A DNA stretch of 64,000 bases from Burkholderiaceae bacterium. GTDB lineage: Bacteria > Pseudomonadota > Gammaproteobacteria > Burkholderiales > Burkholderiaceae_C. Under the pieces are notes generated by a model. The model had not been told where the DNA came from and did not search any database. It was given only the letters and a program-made list of their open reading frames with translations. The position numbers and the translations under genes were made by a program. The stretch covers positions 62,001-126,000 of the forward strand of contig JAFMFB010000001.1 in assembly GCA_017856435.1 (NCBI GenBank). The letters are read 5' to 3'. Shown in pieces: positions 29,623 through 39,257 of the stretch (positions within the stretch are counted from its first letter, which is position 1; every line of letters begins with the position of its first letter).

Positions 29623-29716
29623 AGATTTTTTCTTGGGTCGGGGGCCGGCCAGATCCCCTTGCCTGAAGGCCTGAAGCGGCCGTGCTTTTTTGCGGGTGAC
29701 AGCCAGGGACCTTGGC

Positions 29717-30007
29717 CTAGTGATGATGAAAGCGGGACTCGTAGGCGATTGCAGCGCCGGTCATGGTGTTGTGCAGGCGCTCAATGGCGCGACCGTGCCG
29801 TGCATCACCAAGACCACTGGCCAGTTGCTGTCGATGTTGCGCCAGCAGCCTGTTGAGTTTGCTGCGGCAGGCATCCAGCATCCCCCCAAGATGCAGCGCA
29901 ATATAGGCCACATGGTCAGCATGAGTTTGCTGGAACTCACCAGCCCATTGCTCGAACAGCTGAGACTTGTAGGTTCCCTTGGCAGGCGTTTTTATAAGCG
30001 TGTGCAT
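29717..30007 (-). CDS. Small hypothetical protein, possible gene
   Basis: A 96-residue open frame starting MHTLIKTPAKGTYKSQLFEQ and ending in three histidines. It is rich in Gln, His and Arg and could form amphipathic helices. No family is recognised. The upstream ribosome site is poor and a plus-strand frame overlaps it, so it may not be real. The frame also continues in-frame upstream to 30100. It is kept because the surrounding 600 bases otherwise have only one tiny gene and the composition looks protein-like. Confidence 0.4.
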   Translation of the reverse strand: MHTLIKTPAKGTYKSQLFEQWAGEFQQTHADHVAYIALHLGGMLDACRSKLNRLLAQHRQQLASGLGDARHGRAIERLHNTMTGAAIAYESRFHHH

Positions 30008-30218
30008 GGCAATATGTACAAATAAACAGTTACGGACTTGCGGTGGCCTGGTCAGGGTTGCCAACCTTGGCCGGATTGCAGACCCGGGTGTGGTAATCAC
30101 GTACGACCCCCATTTTTGGTTGACAGAGATCGAGCCAGACAGTTTGGGCTTGGGCGCCGCCGTGCCTGAAGGCGGGTAGAATTACGGTAATTGAAACTCT
30201 GGCTAACCCGTCAATACC

Positions 30219-30359
30219 ATGTCCTCACAGCCCCACCAACACCAAGAAGGCCCAGTTGACCCTGTAGAAAGCATTGTTGGCGTCATCCCGGTTGTGATTC
30301 CGGCGGTTGGTGCCTTGTTGATTTTTCTGCTGGCCTTTATTGCCATTTACGTCGGCTGA
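30219..30359 (+). CDS. 46-residue membrane protein
   Basis: A small open frame encoding MSSQPHQHQEGPVDPVESIV and then a single strongly hydrophobic helix of about 25 residues (GVIPVVIPAVGALLIFLLAF...), ending IYVG. The His/Gln-rich soluble head followed by one membrane helix looks like a genuine small membrane protein, similar in style to accessory subunits of respiratory complexes. No strong ribosome site is seen upstream. It converges on modC. The bases from 30008 to 30218 hold no other gene I can support. Function unknown. Confidence 0.6.
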   Translation: MSSQPHQHQEGPVDPVESIVGVIPVVIPAVGALLIFLLAFIAIYVG

Positions 30360-30369
30360 GCCAATCTTT

Positions 30370-31527
30370 TCAGGGTGCCGCGCGCTGCGGCATGATATGA
30401 ATGCCCTCGGGTGGCAGCCTGAGTTGCAGCAAACTGCCCGGCTTTGCCTCCAGCTTTCTCAGTTGTGAACTTGACAGGTTGAGCGTCAGCCGAGACTGTG
30501 GCAAGGCCTTGGGAGAAAACATACACAAGCTGGTTTCGCCCAGGGGCAGCAGCTCCAGGAGCTGACAGATCAGAAAGTTATCGTGAGTTGATGGCTCGAC
30601 GCTAGGGCCAGATGCGGGCAAGAGATCAATATGCTCACCCACCAGCACCCAGGAAATCGCGGCCCCGTCAGCCAGCCGGTTTTTATCGATCACCTGCAAG
30701 TCCAGGGTGGCGCCGCCCGAATCTCGCCAGCTGAGCCGACCCCAACCGGGCGACTGCTTGAAAAAATGACCTTCAAAATGATTCTGGATGCCCACCAGAT
30801 CAGCCACGCGCGCATTGCGCGGACTGGCAAATACCTTGGCCGGAGGACCACTTTGCAAGGTTCGGCCGCCATCAAGGATCACCACCCGGTCCGCCAGACG
30901 CCGCGCCTCGGCCAAATCATGGGTGACCAGAATCATGGGCGTTGAAACTTCCTGGCGCAGGCTGGCGAGCTCACGGTAGAGGGTCTGACGGGTTGGGGCA
31001 TCGACCGCTGAAAAGGGTTCATCAAGCAATAACACGCCATGGTGCGTGCTCGCTTCTTGGGCTTGATGGGTGATGCGGCGTAGCGCGCGCGCCAGGGCCA
31101 CCCGCTGTTGCTGGCCACCGGAAAGCTCAGCAGGCCGGCGTCGCTCCAGACCGGCCAAGCCCAGCCGCTCAAAAAGCGCGCGCAAACTGGCGTCATTCCA
31201 GATGTCCAGCTGCGAGGGGCAGGCGACGGCCACATTCTCCAGGGCGCTCAGGTTAGGAAACAGGGCGTAGTTCTGGAACACCAGGCCCACCCGGCGTTGT
31301 TGCGGGCCAAGTGCGATGCCCTGCTCGCTGTCAAACCACAGAGTCTTGCCCAGTGCGACTTGGCCGGCCAGGCGGGGGGGGCGCAGCAATCCGGCGACTG
31401 CACGGAGCAAAGAGGTTTTGCCGCTGCCCGAGGGGCCCACCAGCGCAATCAGCTCGCCGGCGGCGCACTCAAACTCGGCGTCCAGCTGGATGGGTCCAGG
31501 GCAATTTAAGTGTACCTTCAGGTCCAT
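30370..31527 (-). CDS. modC: Molybdate ABC transporter ATP-binding protein
   Basis: A 385-residue ABC ATPase with Walker A GPSGSGKT (31-38), VFQNYALFPNLSALENVAVA, signature LSGGQQQRVALARAL and Walker B LLLDEPFSAVDAPTRQ. A C-terminal regulatory region of about 130 residues (from about 250) resembles the molybdate-binding TOBE/MOP-type domain of ModC. Start overlaps the modB stop by one base (TGATG), so the genes are coupled. It drives uptake of molybdate for molybdenum cofactor enzymes. Tungstate or sulfate relatives are less likely given its partners. Confidence 0.9.
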   Translation of the reverse strand: MDLKVHLNCPGPIQLDAEFECAAGELIALVGPSGSGKTSLLRAVAGLLRPPRLAGQVALGKTLWFDSEQGIALGPQQRRVGLVFQNYALFPNLSALENVAVACPSQLDIWNDASLRALFERLGLAGLERRRPAELSGGQQQRVALARALRRITHQAQEASTHHGVLLLDEPFSAVDAPTRQTLYRELASLRQEVSTPMILVTHDLAEARRLADRVVILDGGRTLQSGPPAKVFASPRNARVADLVGIQNHFEGHFFKQSPGWGRLSWRDSGGATLDLQVIDKNRLADGAAISWVLVGEHIDLLPASGPSVEPSTHDNFLICQLLELLPLGETSLCMFSPKALPQSRLTLNLSSSQLRKLEAKPGSLLQLRLPPEGIHIMPQRAAP

Positions 31528-32204
31528 CAGCGCGGCACTCCCTTGCCAGGCGAACCCGTGCGCCCGGCAGCAAATACCAGCGCCAGAGCGAGCAATGAAA
31601 ACAGGACCAGTGCCAGGGCCATCTGGTGGGCGCCGCCCAGATCAAAGGCCTGGACGCGGTCATAGATGGCTACGCTCAGGGTCCGGGTTTCACCAGCAAT
31701 GCTGCCGCCCACCATCAGAACCACGCCAAATTCACCCAGTGTGTGAGCAACCGTCAGGGCAATACCCGCCAACATACCAGGCCAGGCCAACGGCAGTTCA
31801 ATTTTCCAAAAGGTCTGCCAGGAACTGAGCCCACTGACCCAGGCCGCTTCGCGCAGGTTGTCCGGCAAGCTCGCAAAGGCCCGCTGAATGGGCTGCACCA
31901 TGAAGGGCAGGTTGATCAGGGCGCTGGCCAGAAGCAGCCCCTCAAAACTAAAGACCAGCCGCAGGCCCATTGACTGGCTTAGCCAGTTCCCCAGTGTTGA
32001 ATTGGTACCCAATACCAGCAAGAAATAAAAGCCGATCACGGTGGGTGGCAACAACAACGGCAGCATCAGCAGGGCTTCAGCCAGGGGTTTGCCCCGCCAG
32101 CTGCTCCAGGCCAGCCACCGTGCCAGCAAAATCCCCACTGGCAACAAGACCAACGCAGTGAGCGCAGCCAGAAGAATAGAAACGCGGGCAGCCTGCCAAT
32201 CCAT
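31527..32204 (-). CDS. modB: Molybdate ABC transporter permease
   Basis: A 225-residue inner-membrane permease with about five or six helices and the ABC permease EAA-type loop (EAAWVSGLSSWQTFWKIELPLA), followed by LAGIALTVAHTLGEFGVVLMVGG, which is characteristic of ModB. It sits between modA (26 bases upstream) and modC (one-base overlap) in a standard modABC operon. Confidence 0.93.
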   Translation of the reverse strand: MDWQAARVSILLAALTALVLLPVGILLARWLAWSSWRGKPLAEALLMLPLLLPPTVIGFYFLLVLGTNSTLGNWLSQSMGLRLVFSFEGLLLASALINLPFMVQPIQRAFASLPDNLREAAWVSGLSSWQTFWKIELPLAWPGMLAGIALTVAHTLGEFGVVLMVGGSIAGETRTLSVAIYDRVQAFDLGGAHQMALALVLFSLLALALVFAAGRTGSPGKGVPR

Positions 32205-32230
32205 GAGTAAATTATCGACCTGGACCGGGC

Positions 32231-33061
32231 TTAGTTATCAAACCCATAGAAATGAAGCAGTTCGCGTGCATCCGGGCTGAGTAGATAGTCGTAGAGGCGC
32301 TGCGCTTGGGGGCTAGCCTGGCCCAACAAGACCATGCGTTGTCGCAGGGGCGCATGCAGCTCAGCGGGCAAGACCCCATGTTTTCCAAATTGGGCTACCT
32401 CTGGCGCCAAGGCCAGCGACAGGGCGGTGATGCCTGCCTGGGCTGCACCTGTGGCGACAAACTGGGTGGTTTGGGCAATGTTTTCCCCCAGCACCAACTT
32501 TGGCCGCACCATTTCCCACAGGCCCAGGCGCTGGAGGGCCTCACGGGCTGCCCGTCCATAAGGGGCATGCTCCGGGTTGGCAATCGCAAATTTTTCGACC
32601 AGTCTCCAGCTGGTACGAAGACCCGCAAGTTGCTCGTCGGGCTGGATAGCTGAATTTTTTGGCAGGAAAAGGGCAATTCGTCCCTGCGCATACAGGGCGC
32701 CACGGTCATGGGTGCCATTGGGAAGTCGACGGCTCAATCCGGCCACAACCAGTTGCTCAACCCAGGCCTCATCGGCAGACATGAACAAATCAATCGGCAG
32801 CCCTTGACGGATCTGCCGGGCAAGATTGCCGGAGGCCCCGAAATTCACCTCCACCAAGATGCCTGTGGCCTTTTGAAAGTTAGCCAGCAGACGCGCAAGG
32901 GCAAACTTCAAATCACTGGCTGCCGCCACCCTGACCGAACGGGTGGGTGCGGCGCGCAGAATGGGGCTGGTGAGCCAGCCCGCCCCGAGTACCAGGGCTT
33001 GAAGAGTGGTGCGGCGGGAAGGTTGGACGACCCCGGATAAGAGGACAGGTCGGCTTTTCAT
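32231..33061 (-). CDS. modA: Molybdate ABC transporter substrate-binding protein
   Basis: A 276-residue periplasmic molybdate-binding protein. The mature part begins VRVAAASDLKFALARLLANF, with NFGASGNLARQI (oxyanion-binding serine), and IDLFMSADEAWVEQL, all typical of ModA. The N-terminus carries PSRRTTLQALVLG, a twin-arginine (Tat) type signal at residues 16-17, then AAP before the mature start. ModA usually uses Sec, so this is slightly unusual. The start was put at the ATG at 33061; the frame runs on upstream without signal features. No modE gene is nearby. Confidence 0.92.
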   Translation of the reverse strand: MKSRPVLLSGVVQPSRRTTLQALVLGAGWLTSPILRAAPTRSVRVAAASDLKFALARLLANFQKATGILVEVNFGASGNLARQIRQGLPIDLFMSADEAWVEQLVVAGLSRRLPNGTHDRGALYAQGRIALFLPKNSAIQPDEQLAGLRTSWRLVEKFAIANPEHAPYGRAAREALQRLGLWEMVRPKLVLGENIAQTTQFVATGAAQAGITALSLALAPEVAQFGKHGVLPAELHAPLRQRMVLLGQASPQAQRLYDYLLSPDARELLHFYGFDN

Positions 33062-33300
33062 GGCATAAACGCTGGGTTGCAGGTGCACGATGGCTTCAGT
33101 AAGTTCTGACGCGCCAGAAGCCGATGGTCTCATAGTTGCTGCCCAACCTTCTGTTGGATATAAAACCTTCCCGCCCAGGCGCCAAGGAGACTTTTTGAAT
33201 CTGGTCATAATGCGGGTTCGCTGGCAATGACCAACATGTGCTTACCCGACGAAGGTGGCGCCGCCTCGATTAAAAAATCAGCAATTTTGGAGATATCCGC

Positions 33301-35199
<1,899 letters not shown>

Positions 35200-35216
35200 A
35201 GTTCTCTGGGCCCAAG

Positions 35217-35249
35217 AAAAAAGGCCACTGCTAAAAGTGGCCTTTTTTT
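35217..35249 (+). terminator. Bidirectional rho-independent terminator
   Basis: GGCCACT-GCTAAA-AGTGGCC forms a perfect stem (35223-35242) flanked by six A on the left and seven T on the right. It therefore ends pckG on the plus strand and the small membrane-protein gene on the minus strand. Confidence 0.93.
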
Positions 35250-35262
35250 GGGCTAAGTTGGA

Positions 35263-35682
35263 TCAGCTCCGTGCGCGGTTGATGGCCGCTTGCAGGTCAG
35301 CCATCACGCGGGGGTCCTGCTTGGCGAAATACCAGAGACGCTCATCAGCACGCTGGCGGGCCAGTTTGCGCGACCAGGCATCCATGGCGGCAATGGATTT
35401 GAGCGCCAGCTGGCGGGTTGGGCTGGCCAGTAGCCCGATTGCAGCAAAACCAACCAACCACAGCATGACCCAGGCGGCCAGCAGGTGGCCATCCGCCCAG
35501 GTGTCGATTAGCTGATCAGCAACCACCACCAGGGCAGCAACCATGGCAGCAAGCAACATGGTTGACAGGCCCTTGGCAAAGCTGAACTGCTTGCTGGCGC
35601 CAAGAATTACTTCAACGAAGTTCTGTACCCGCTCTACGCCTGGGTGGCGAGTTGAGTAATTGATATTGACAAAGCTGGTCAT
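35263..35682 (-). CDS. Conserved-looking small membrane protein
   Basis: A 139-residue protein with two adjacent membrane helices (about residues 38-58 and 67-87), a soluble N-terminus (MTSFVNINYSTRHPGVERVQ) and a charged C-terminal half ending in LWYFAKQDPRVMADLQAAIN. No named family is recognised. A small bitopic or hairpin membrane protein of this pattern is common in Burkholderiales. GGGATAA stands ahead of the ATG. It ends at the shared bidirectional terminator and is divergent from the LysR gene. Confidence 0.75.
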   Translation of the reverse strand: MTSFVNINYSTRHPGVERVQNFVEVILGASKQFSFAKGLSTMLLAAMVAALVVVADQLIDTWADGHLLAAWVMLWLVGFAAIGLLASPTRQLALKSIAAMDAWSRKLARQRADERLWYFAKQDPRVMADLQAAINRARS

Positions 35683-35776
35683 GATTTATCCCTTGTGTGA
35701 CATGTCAGCCAGTTAACGGCTGAAATTGCTATGAGTGGATCTTAGGGTTAACTCTAGTATGGTTCAACTTTATATT

Positions 35777-35796
35777 TGTGATGTACTACATTCACA
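35777..35796 (+). promoter_or_regulatory. Imperfect dyad upstream of the LysR gene
   Basis: TGTGATGTACTACATTCACA is an imperfect inverted repeat (TGTGATGTA against TACATTCACA, one extra base), 16 bases ahead of the LysR-type gene in an AT-rich stretch. It could be an autoregulatory site, but this is a weak call. Confidence 0.35.
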
Positions 35797-35812
35797 TAAT
35801 CTATAAGTAAAT

Positions 35813-36766
35813 ATGCCGATAAATTTCAGAACCCTGGATCTGAACCTGTTGCGGGTCTTTGATGAGATCATGACAGAGCGCAGTTTGACAAGAGCTGCGA
35901 ATAAGTTATCACTCACTCAGCCGGCGGTGAGCAATGCTTTGCGACGTCTTCGGGAGGCCTTGGGGGATGATCTGGTTCGGCGTGGCCCAAGAGGTGTTGA
36001 GCCGACCCCTCGAGCCATGGTGCTATGGCCTATGGTTCAACAGGCCTTGTTGCAACTGAAGGAGAGCCTGGCGCCCGGTGAATTCATTGCAGCCAAGGCG
36101 ACAAACACATTCGTGCTGGCCATGGCAGATGCAACGGCCGCGGAATTGATGCCGGGCTTGATCGGGGTGATGGACCGAGAGGCGCCGGGAGTCAGCATCC
36201 GGGTGGTGCCTCTGACAACACGGGACCCGCGTCGCCTGCTGGATGATGAAACGGCTGATTTGGCGATTGGCTATTTCCCGGCAGTAATTGCCGGGCTGAC
36301 CGCACAGGCCCAGGCTGGTGAGGCAGTCAATTTTCAACATCAGAGGCTGTACGACAGCGACTATGTGTGTGTCATGAAGCGGGGCCACCCGGCCAGTCAG
36401 GTCGCGCTGACCCTGGAAAACTATTGTTCAGCGCGGCATCTACTGGTGAGCTTTTCTGGCCGTCCTTATGGATTCATTGATGAGGCGCTGACGGCTTTAG
36501 GAAGGCAGCGTCGTATTGTGCTGACGGTCAACCAGTTCTTTACTGCGGGGCGGGTGGTGGCCAATTCTGATTTGCTCACAGTTTTGCCACGACATTTTTT
36601 GAGTGTCACAGGGATCGAGGATGAGCTGATCGTGCGAGAGCTGCCCTTCAGGGTGCCGGCAGTCCATGTCGATGCGATCTGGAACAGACGAATGCAACAC
36701 AGCAGTGCGCACGCCTGGCTGCGAGGGGCTATCGCAAGCTTGCCGAGGCGGCTGAAGGCTGGATAG
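35813..36766 (+). CDS. LysR-family transcriptional regulator
   Basis: A 317-residue LysR-type regulator. The winged helix-turn-helix covers about residues 8-65 (LNLLRVFDEIMTERSLTRAA, LSLTQPAVSNALRRLREALG). The effector domain follows from about 95, with FVLAMADATAAELMPGLI. The pattern is of the NodD/PcpR-like group that usually controls aromatic or small-acid catabolism. No divergent enzyme gene lies immediately beside it except the small membrane protein, so the target is unclear. It is followed by uspA about 95 bases later. Confidence 0.9.
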   Translation: MPINFRTLDLNLLRVFDEIMTERSLTRAANKLSLTQPAVSNALRRLREALGDDLVRRGPRGVEPTPRAMVLWPMVQQALLQLKESLAPGEFIAAKATNTFVLAMADATAAELMPGLIGVMDREAPGVSIRVVPLTTRDPRRLLDDETADLAIGYFPAVIAGLTAQAQAGEAVNFQHQRLYDSDYVCVMKRGHPASQVALTLENYCSARHLLVSFSGRPYGFIDEALTALGRQRRIVLTVNQFFTAGRVVANSDLLTVLPRHFLSVTGIEDELIVRELPFRVPAVHVDAIWNRRMQHSSAHAWLRGAIASLPRRLKAG

Positions 36767-36861
36767 ATCGCTCGATCAAGGGCTGAACTTTTTTGACAGC
36801 CATCAACAAAGAGGGGTTGATGCTGGCTAAACTAAGGCTTCAATCAAGAAGGAGCCCGTAA

Positions 36862-37284
36862 ATGAAATTACTCTTGGCCGTTGATGGTAGCGACTACACC
36901 AAAAGAATGCTTGCCTATCTGACTACTCATGGCGAATTGTTCAACGCCGGTAATGACTTCACCATCTTCAATGTGCAGCCGGCCTTGCCGCCAAGGGCAC
37001 GGGCTGCTGTGGGCAAGGAAATCGTTGACAAATATTATTCTGAAGAGGCCGAGAAGGTGTTGTCACCCGTCTCCAAATTTCTGATGCGTCATGGCATAGA
37101 GGTAAAAAGCCTGTGGAAGGTTGGGCATGCTGGTGAACAAATCGCCAAACTGGCCATGGCCGGCAAGTACGACATGCTGATCATGGGCTCACACGGCCAT
37201 GGCTCGCTGGGTAATCTGGTGATGGGGTCCGTGGCCACCCAGGTGCTGGCCCATAGCAAGGTGCCGGTCCTGCTGGTTCGTTAA
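36862..37284 (+). CDS. uspA: Universal stress protein
   Basis: A 140-residue UspA-family protein with the ATP-binding signature of the family: MGSHGHGSLGNLVMGSVATQ (G-x2-G-x9-G-S/T type) and the N-terminal MKLLLAVDGSDYTKRMLAYL. Cytosolic dimers of this type bind ATP and appear in stationary phase or stress. AAGGAG is eight bases ahead of the ATG. The next gene starts three to 27 bases after its stop, depending on which start is used. Confidence 0.93.
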   Translation: MKLLLAVDGSDYTKRMLAYLTTHGELFNAGNDFTIFNVQPALPPRARAAVGKEIVDKYYSEEAEKVLSPVSKFLMRHGIEVKSLWKVGHAGEQIAKLAMAGKYDMLIMGSHGHGSLGNLVMGSVATQVLAHSKVPVLLVR

Positions 37285-37311
37285 GTCATGTCAAGTTCAA
37301 ACCAAGAAGCC

Positions 37312-37734
37312 ATGAACGCGCCCATACCCTTTCATTTGGCATTTCCGGTCAGCTCGCTCGAAAAAGCGCGCGCCTTTTATGGGGATATGTTGGGCTGCCC
37401 TGAGGGGCGGTCCTCAGACGAATGGGTTGATTTCAATTTTTATGGGCATCAGATCGTTGCGCACCTGTCACCCGATGAGGCCGGTCACCGCAACACGAGC
37501 GCGGTGGACAGCCACAATGTGCCGGTGCGCCATTTCGGTGCGGTGTTGCCAATGGCTGACTGGGAGCGACTTGCTGAAAAACTCAGTACGGCGGGTACCA
37601 AGTTCATTATCGAACCCTACATCCGCTTCAAGGGTCAGGTGGGTGAGCAAGCCACCATGTTTTTTCTCGACCCCTGCGGCAACGCGATTGAATTCAAAGC
37701 CTTTGCCGATCCCACGCGCCTCTTCGCCAAATAA
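37312..37734 (+). CDS. VOC-family (glyoxalase/bleomycin resistance-like) protein
   Basis: A 140-residue protein of the vicinal oxygen chelate fold: [20 protein letters not shown] near the N-terminus and [20 protein letters not shown] at the end, giving metal-ligand positions His and Glu. An alternative ATG at 37288 would add eight residues (MSSSNQEA); the start at 37312 is chosen from the AGAAG ahead of it. Reaction unknown: VOC proteins include dioxygenases, isomerases and glyoxalases. It could be co-transcribed with uspA. Confidence 0.8.
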   Translation: MNAPIPFHLAFPVSSLEKARAFYGDMLGCPEGRSSDEWVDFNFYGHQIVAHLSPDEAGHRNTSAVDSHNVPVRHFGAVLPMADWERLAEKLSTAGTKFIIEPYIRFKGQVGEQATMFFLDPCGNAIEFKAFADPTRLFAK

Positions 37735-37788
37735 TGCTGGACCAAAGGCCAAGGGACTTCAGTCTGACACTGCCCTGAGCGCCTTCAG

Positions 37789-38310
37789 ATGAGTCTCACT
37801 CATGGCCCATCCCTAGGCGCGCGAGCGCCTGATTTCTCTGCACTTGAGTTTCGGGCCGCCTTGGGCATGTTTGCAACCGGGGTGACCATCGTCACAGCCC
37901 GAGCAGCCAACGGCCGCCTCATCGGCATGACGGCCAACTCCTTCAACTCCGTCTCCATCCACCCGCCATTGGTCTTGTGGAGTCTGGCGCGCGCTGCTGG
38001 CTCACTGGCTGTGTTCAGCCAGGGGTCACACTACGCGATCAATGTGCTGGCGGCTGACCAGATGACCCTGGCACAACGCTTTGCCAGCAAGGACGTGGAT
38101 CGATGGCAAGGTGTGGAATTCGTCGAAGGCCAGGCGGGTGCACCGCTGCTCAAGGGGGTTGTGGCCTCTTTTGAATGCTTCAACCGAAGCCGCTATGAAG
38201 AAGGCGACCATGTGATCTTCATTGGCGAGGTTGAGCGTTGCGCGCACCGTGCCGGCTCCTCACCCCTGCTCTACCATGGGGGGCGCTTCTTTGCCGAGCA
38301 CCCGCTTTGA
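37789..38310 (+). CDS. Flavin reductase domain protein
   Basis: A 173-residue protein of the flavin reductase (HpaC/FMN-binding split barrel) family, which makes reduced flavin for partner monooxygenases. Motifs are FRAALGMFATGVTIVTARAA, GMTANSFNSVSIHPPLVLWS and HVIFIGEVERC. No flavin-dependent oxygenase that needs free FMNH2 is directly beside it; the FAD monooxygenase at 55253 carries its own flavin. It is followed by an EamA transporter after 15 bases. Confidence 0.87.
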   Translation: MSLTHGPSLGARAPDFSALEFRAALGMFATGVTIVTARAANGRLIGMTANSFNSVSIHPPLVLWSLARAAGSLAVFSQGSHYAINVLAADQMTLAQRFASKDVDRWQGVEFVEGQAGAPLLKGVVASFECFNRSRYEEGDHVIFIGEVERCAHRAGSSPLLYHGGRFFAEHPL

Positions 38311-38325
38311 GACCTGGCCCTGACC

Positions 38326-39234
38326 GTGTCACATCCCGAACGCAAGGACCATCTGGACTCACTGGCGGTGGGCTTGCTATTGGCCTGTTGTCTTTTCTGG
38401 GGCTTTCAGCAAGTCCTGATCAAAGCCACCCTGCCGTATATGGCGCCGGTCTTCCAGGCCGCACTTCGGTTTGCCGGCGCTGCCTTGCTACTTTGGTTGT
38501 GGTGTCTTTGGCGTGGCAAGCGATTGTTTGAGGCGGACAATTCCCTCTCAGCCGGCTTGCTGGCAGGTGTGCTTTTCGCCGCGGAGTTCGCCAGTATTTA
38601 CATTGGCCTGCAATTCACCACAGCCTCACGACTGACGGTCTTTCTCTACACCGCCCCTTTCTGGGTGGCCCTGTTGGTGCCGCTACGCGTGCCAACCGAG
38701 CGCTTGCGCCAGACCCAGTGGCTGGGTTTGTTGCTGGCGTTTGCAGCAGTGGTGTTCGCCCTGCGTGACGGACTGACCTCGACGGCGCTGGGGGACCAAG
38801 CTTGGCTGGGTGACGGACTGGCCCTGCTAGCCGGCCTGTTCTGGGGACTGACCACCGTGGTGATCCGTAGCAGCACGGCCCTGATGCGGGTATCTCCCGA
38901 AAAATTGTTGTTCTATCAGGTTGGGGTCAGCGCCCTGTTGCTGCCAGCGTTGTCGTTTGCATTGCAGGAGCCCTGGCGCTGGAGCCCGGGAGGCTTTGCC
39001 TTGGGGTCCTTGTTTTTACAAACAGCGGTGGGTGCATTTGCCAGCTACCTGGTCTGGATGTGGATGCTCGGGCGCTACCCGGCCACACGCATTTCGGTAT
39101 TTGCATTTCTTACACCACTCTTTGCCTTGCTGTTTGGCACCCTGTGGCTGGGTGAGCCGGTGACCCCGGGCCTGCTGTTGGCACTCATTGGCGTGGCCGC
39201 CGGCATTGTGCTGGTCAATCGCCGGCCCGCCTAG
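38326..39234 (+). CDS. EamA-family (DMT) transporter
   Basis: A 302-residue inner-membrane protein with ten predicted helices in two EamA repeats, for instance LLLACCLFWGFQQVLIKATL and GAFASYLVWMWMLGRYPATR, with IFAFLTPLF-type ending (here ISVFAFLTPLFALLFGTLWL). It begins at a GTG, because no ATG gives the full first helix. It lies 15 bases after the flavin reductase gene and may be read with it. Substrate unknown. One of four EamA genes in the window. Confidence 0.87.
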   Translation: MSHPERKDHLDSLAVGLLLACCLFWGFQQVLIKATLPYMAPVFQAALRFAGAALLLWLWCLWRGKRLFEADNSLSAGLLAGVLFAAEFASIYIGLQFTTASRLTVFLYTAPFWVALLVPLRVPTERLRQTQWLGLLLAFAAVVFALRDGLTSTALGDQAWLGDGLALLAGLFWGLTTVVIRSSTALMRVSPEKLLFYQVGVSALLLPALSFALQEPWRWSPGGFALGSLFLQTAVGAFASYLVWMWMLGRYPATRISVFAFLTPLFALLFGTLWLGEPVTPGLLLALIGVAAGIVLVNRRPA

Positions 39235-39257
39235 CAATCGCGTCAAGAACGCCAGTC

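Noticed and set aside
29646-29692. Terminator after cutA
   Set aside because: A T-run at 29685-29691 follows GC-rich sequence, but no convincing continuous stem could be drawn.
33062-33300. ModE operator or molybdenum-cofactor riboswitch between modA and pckG
   Set aside because: No TATA-rich ModE palindrome or riboswitch-like stem set could be found; the 239 bases show no clear feature beyond a ribosome site for pckG.
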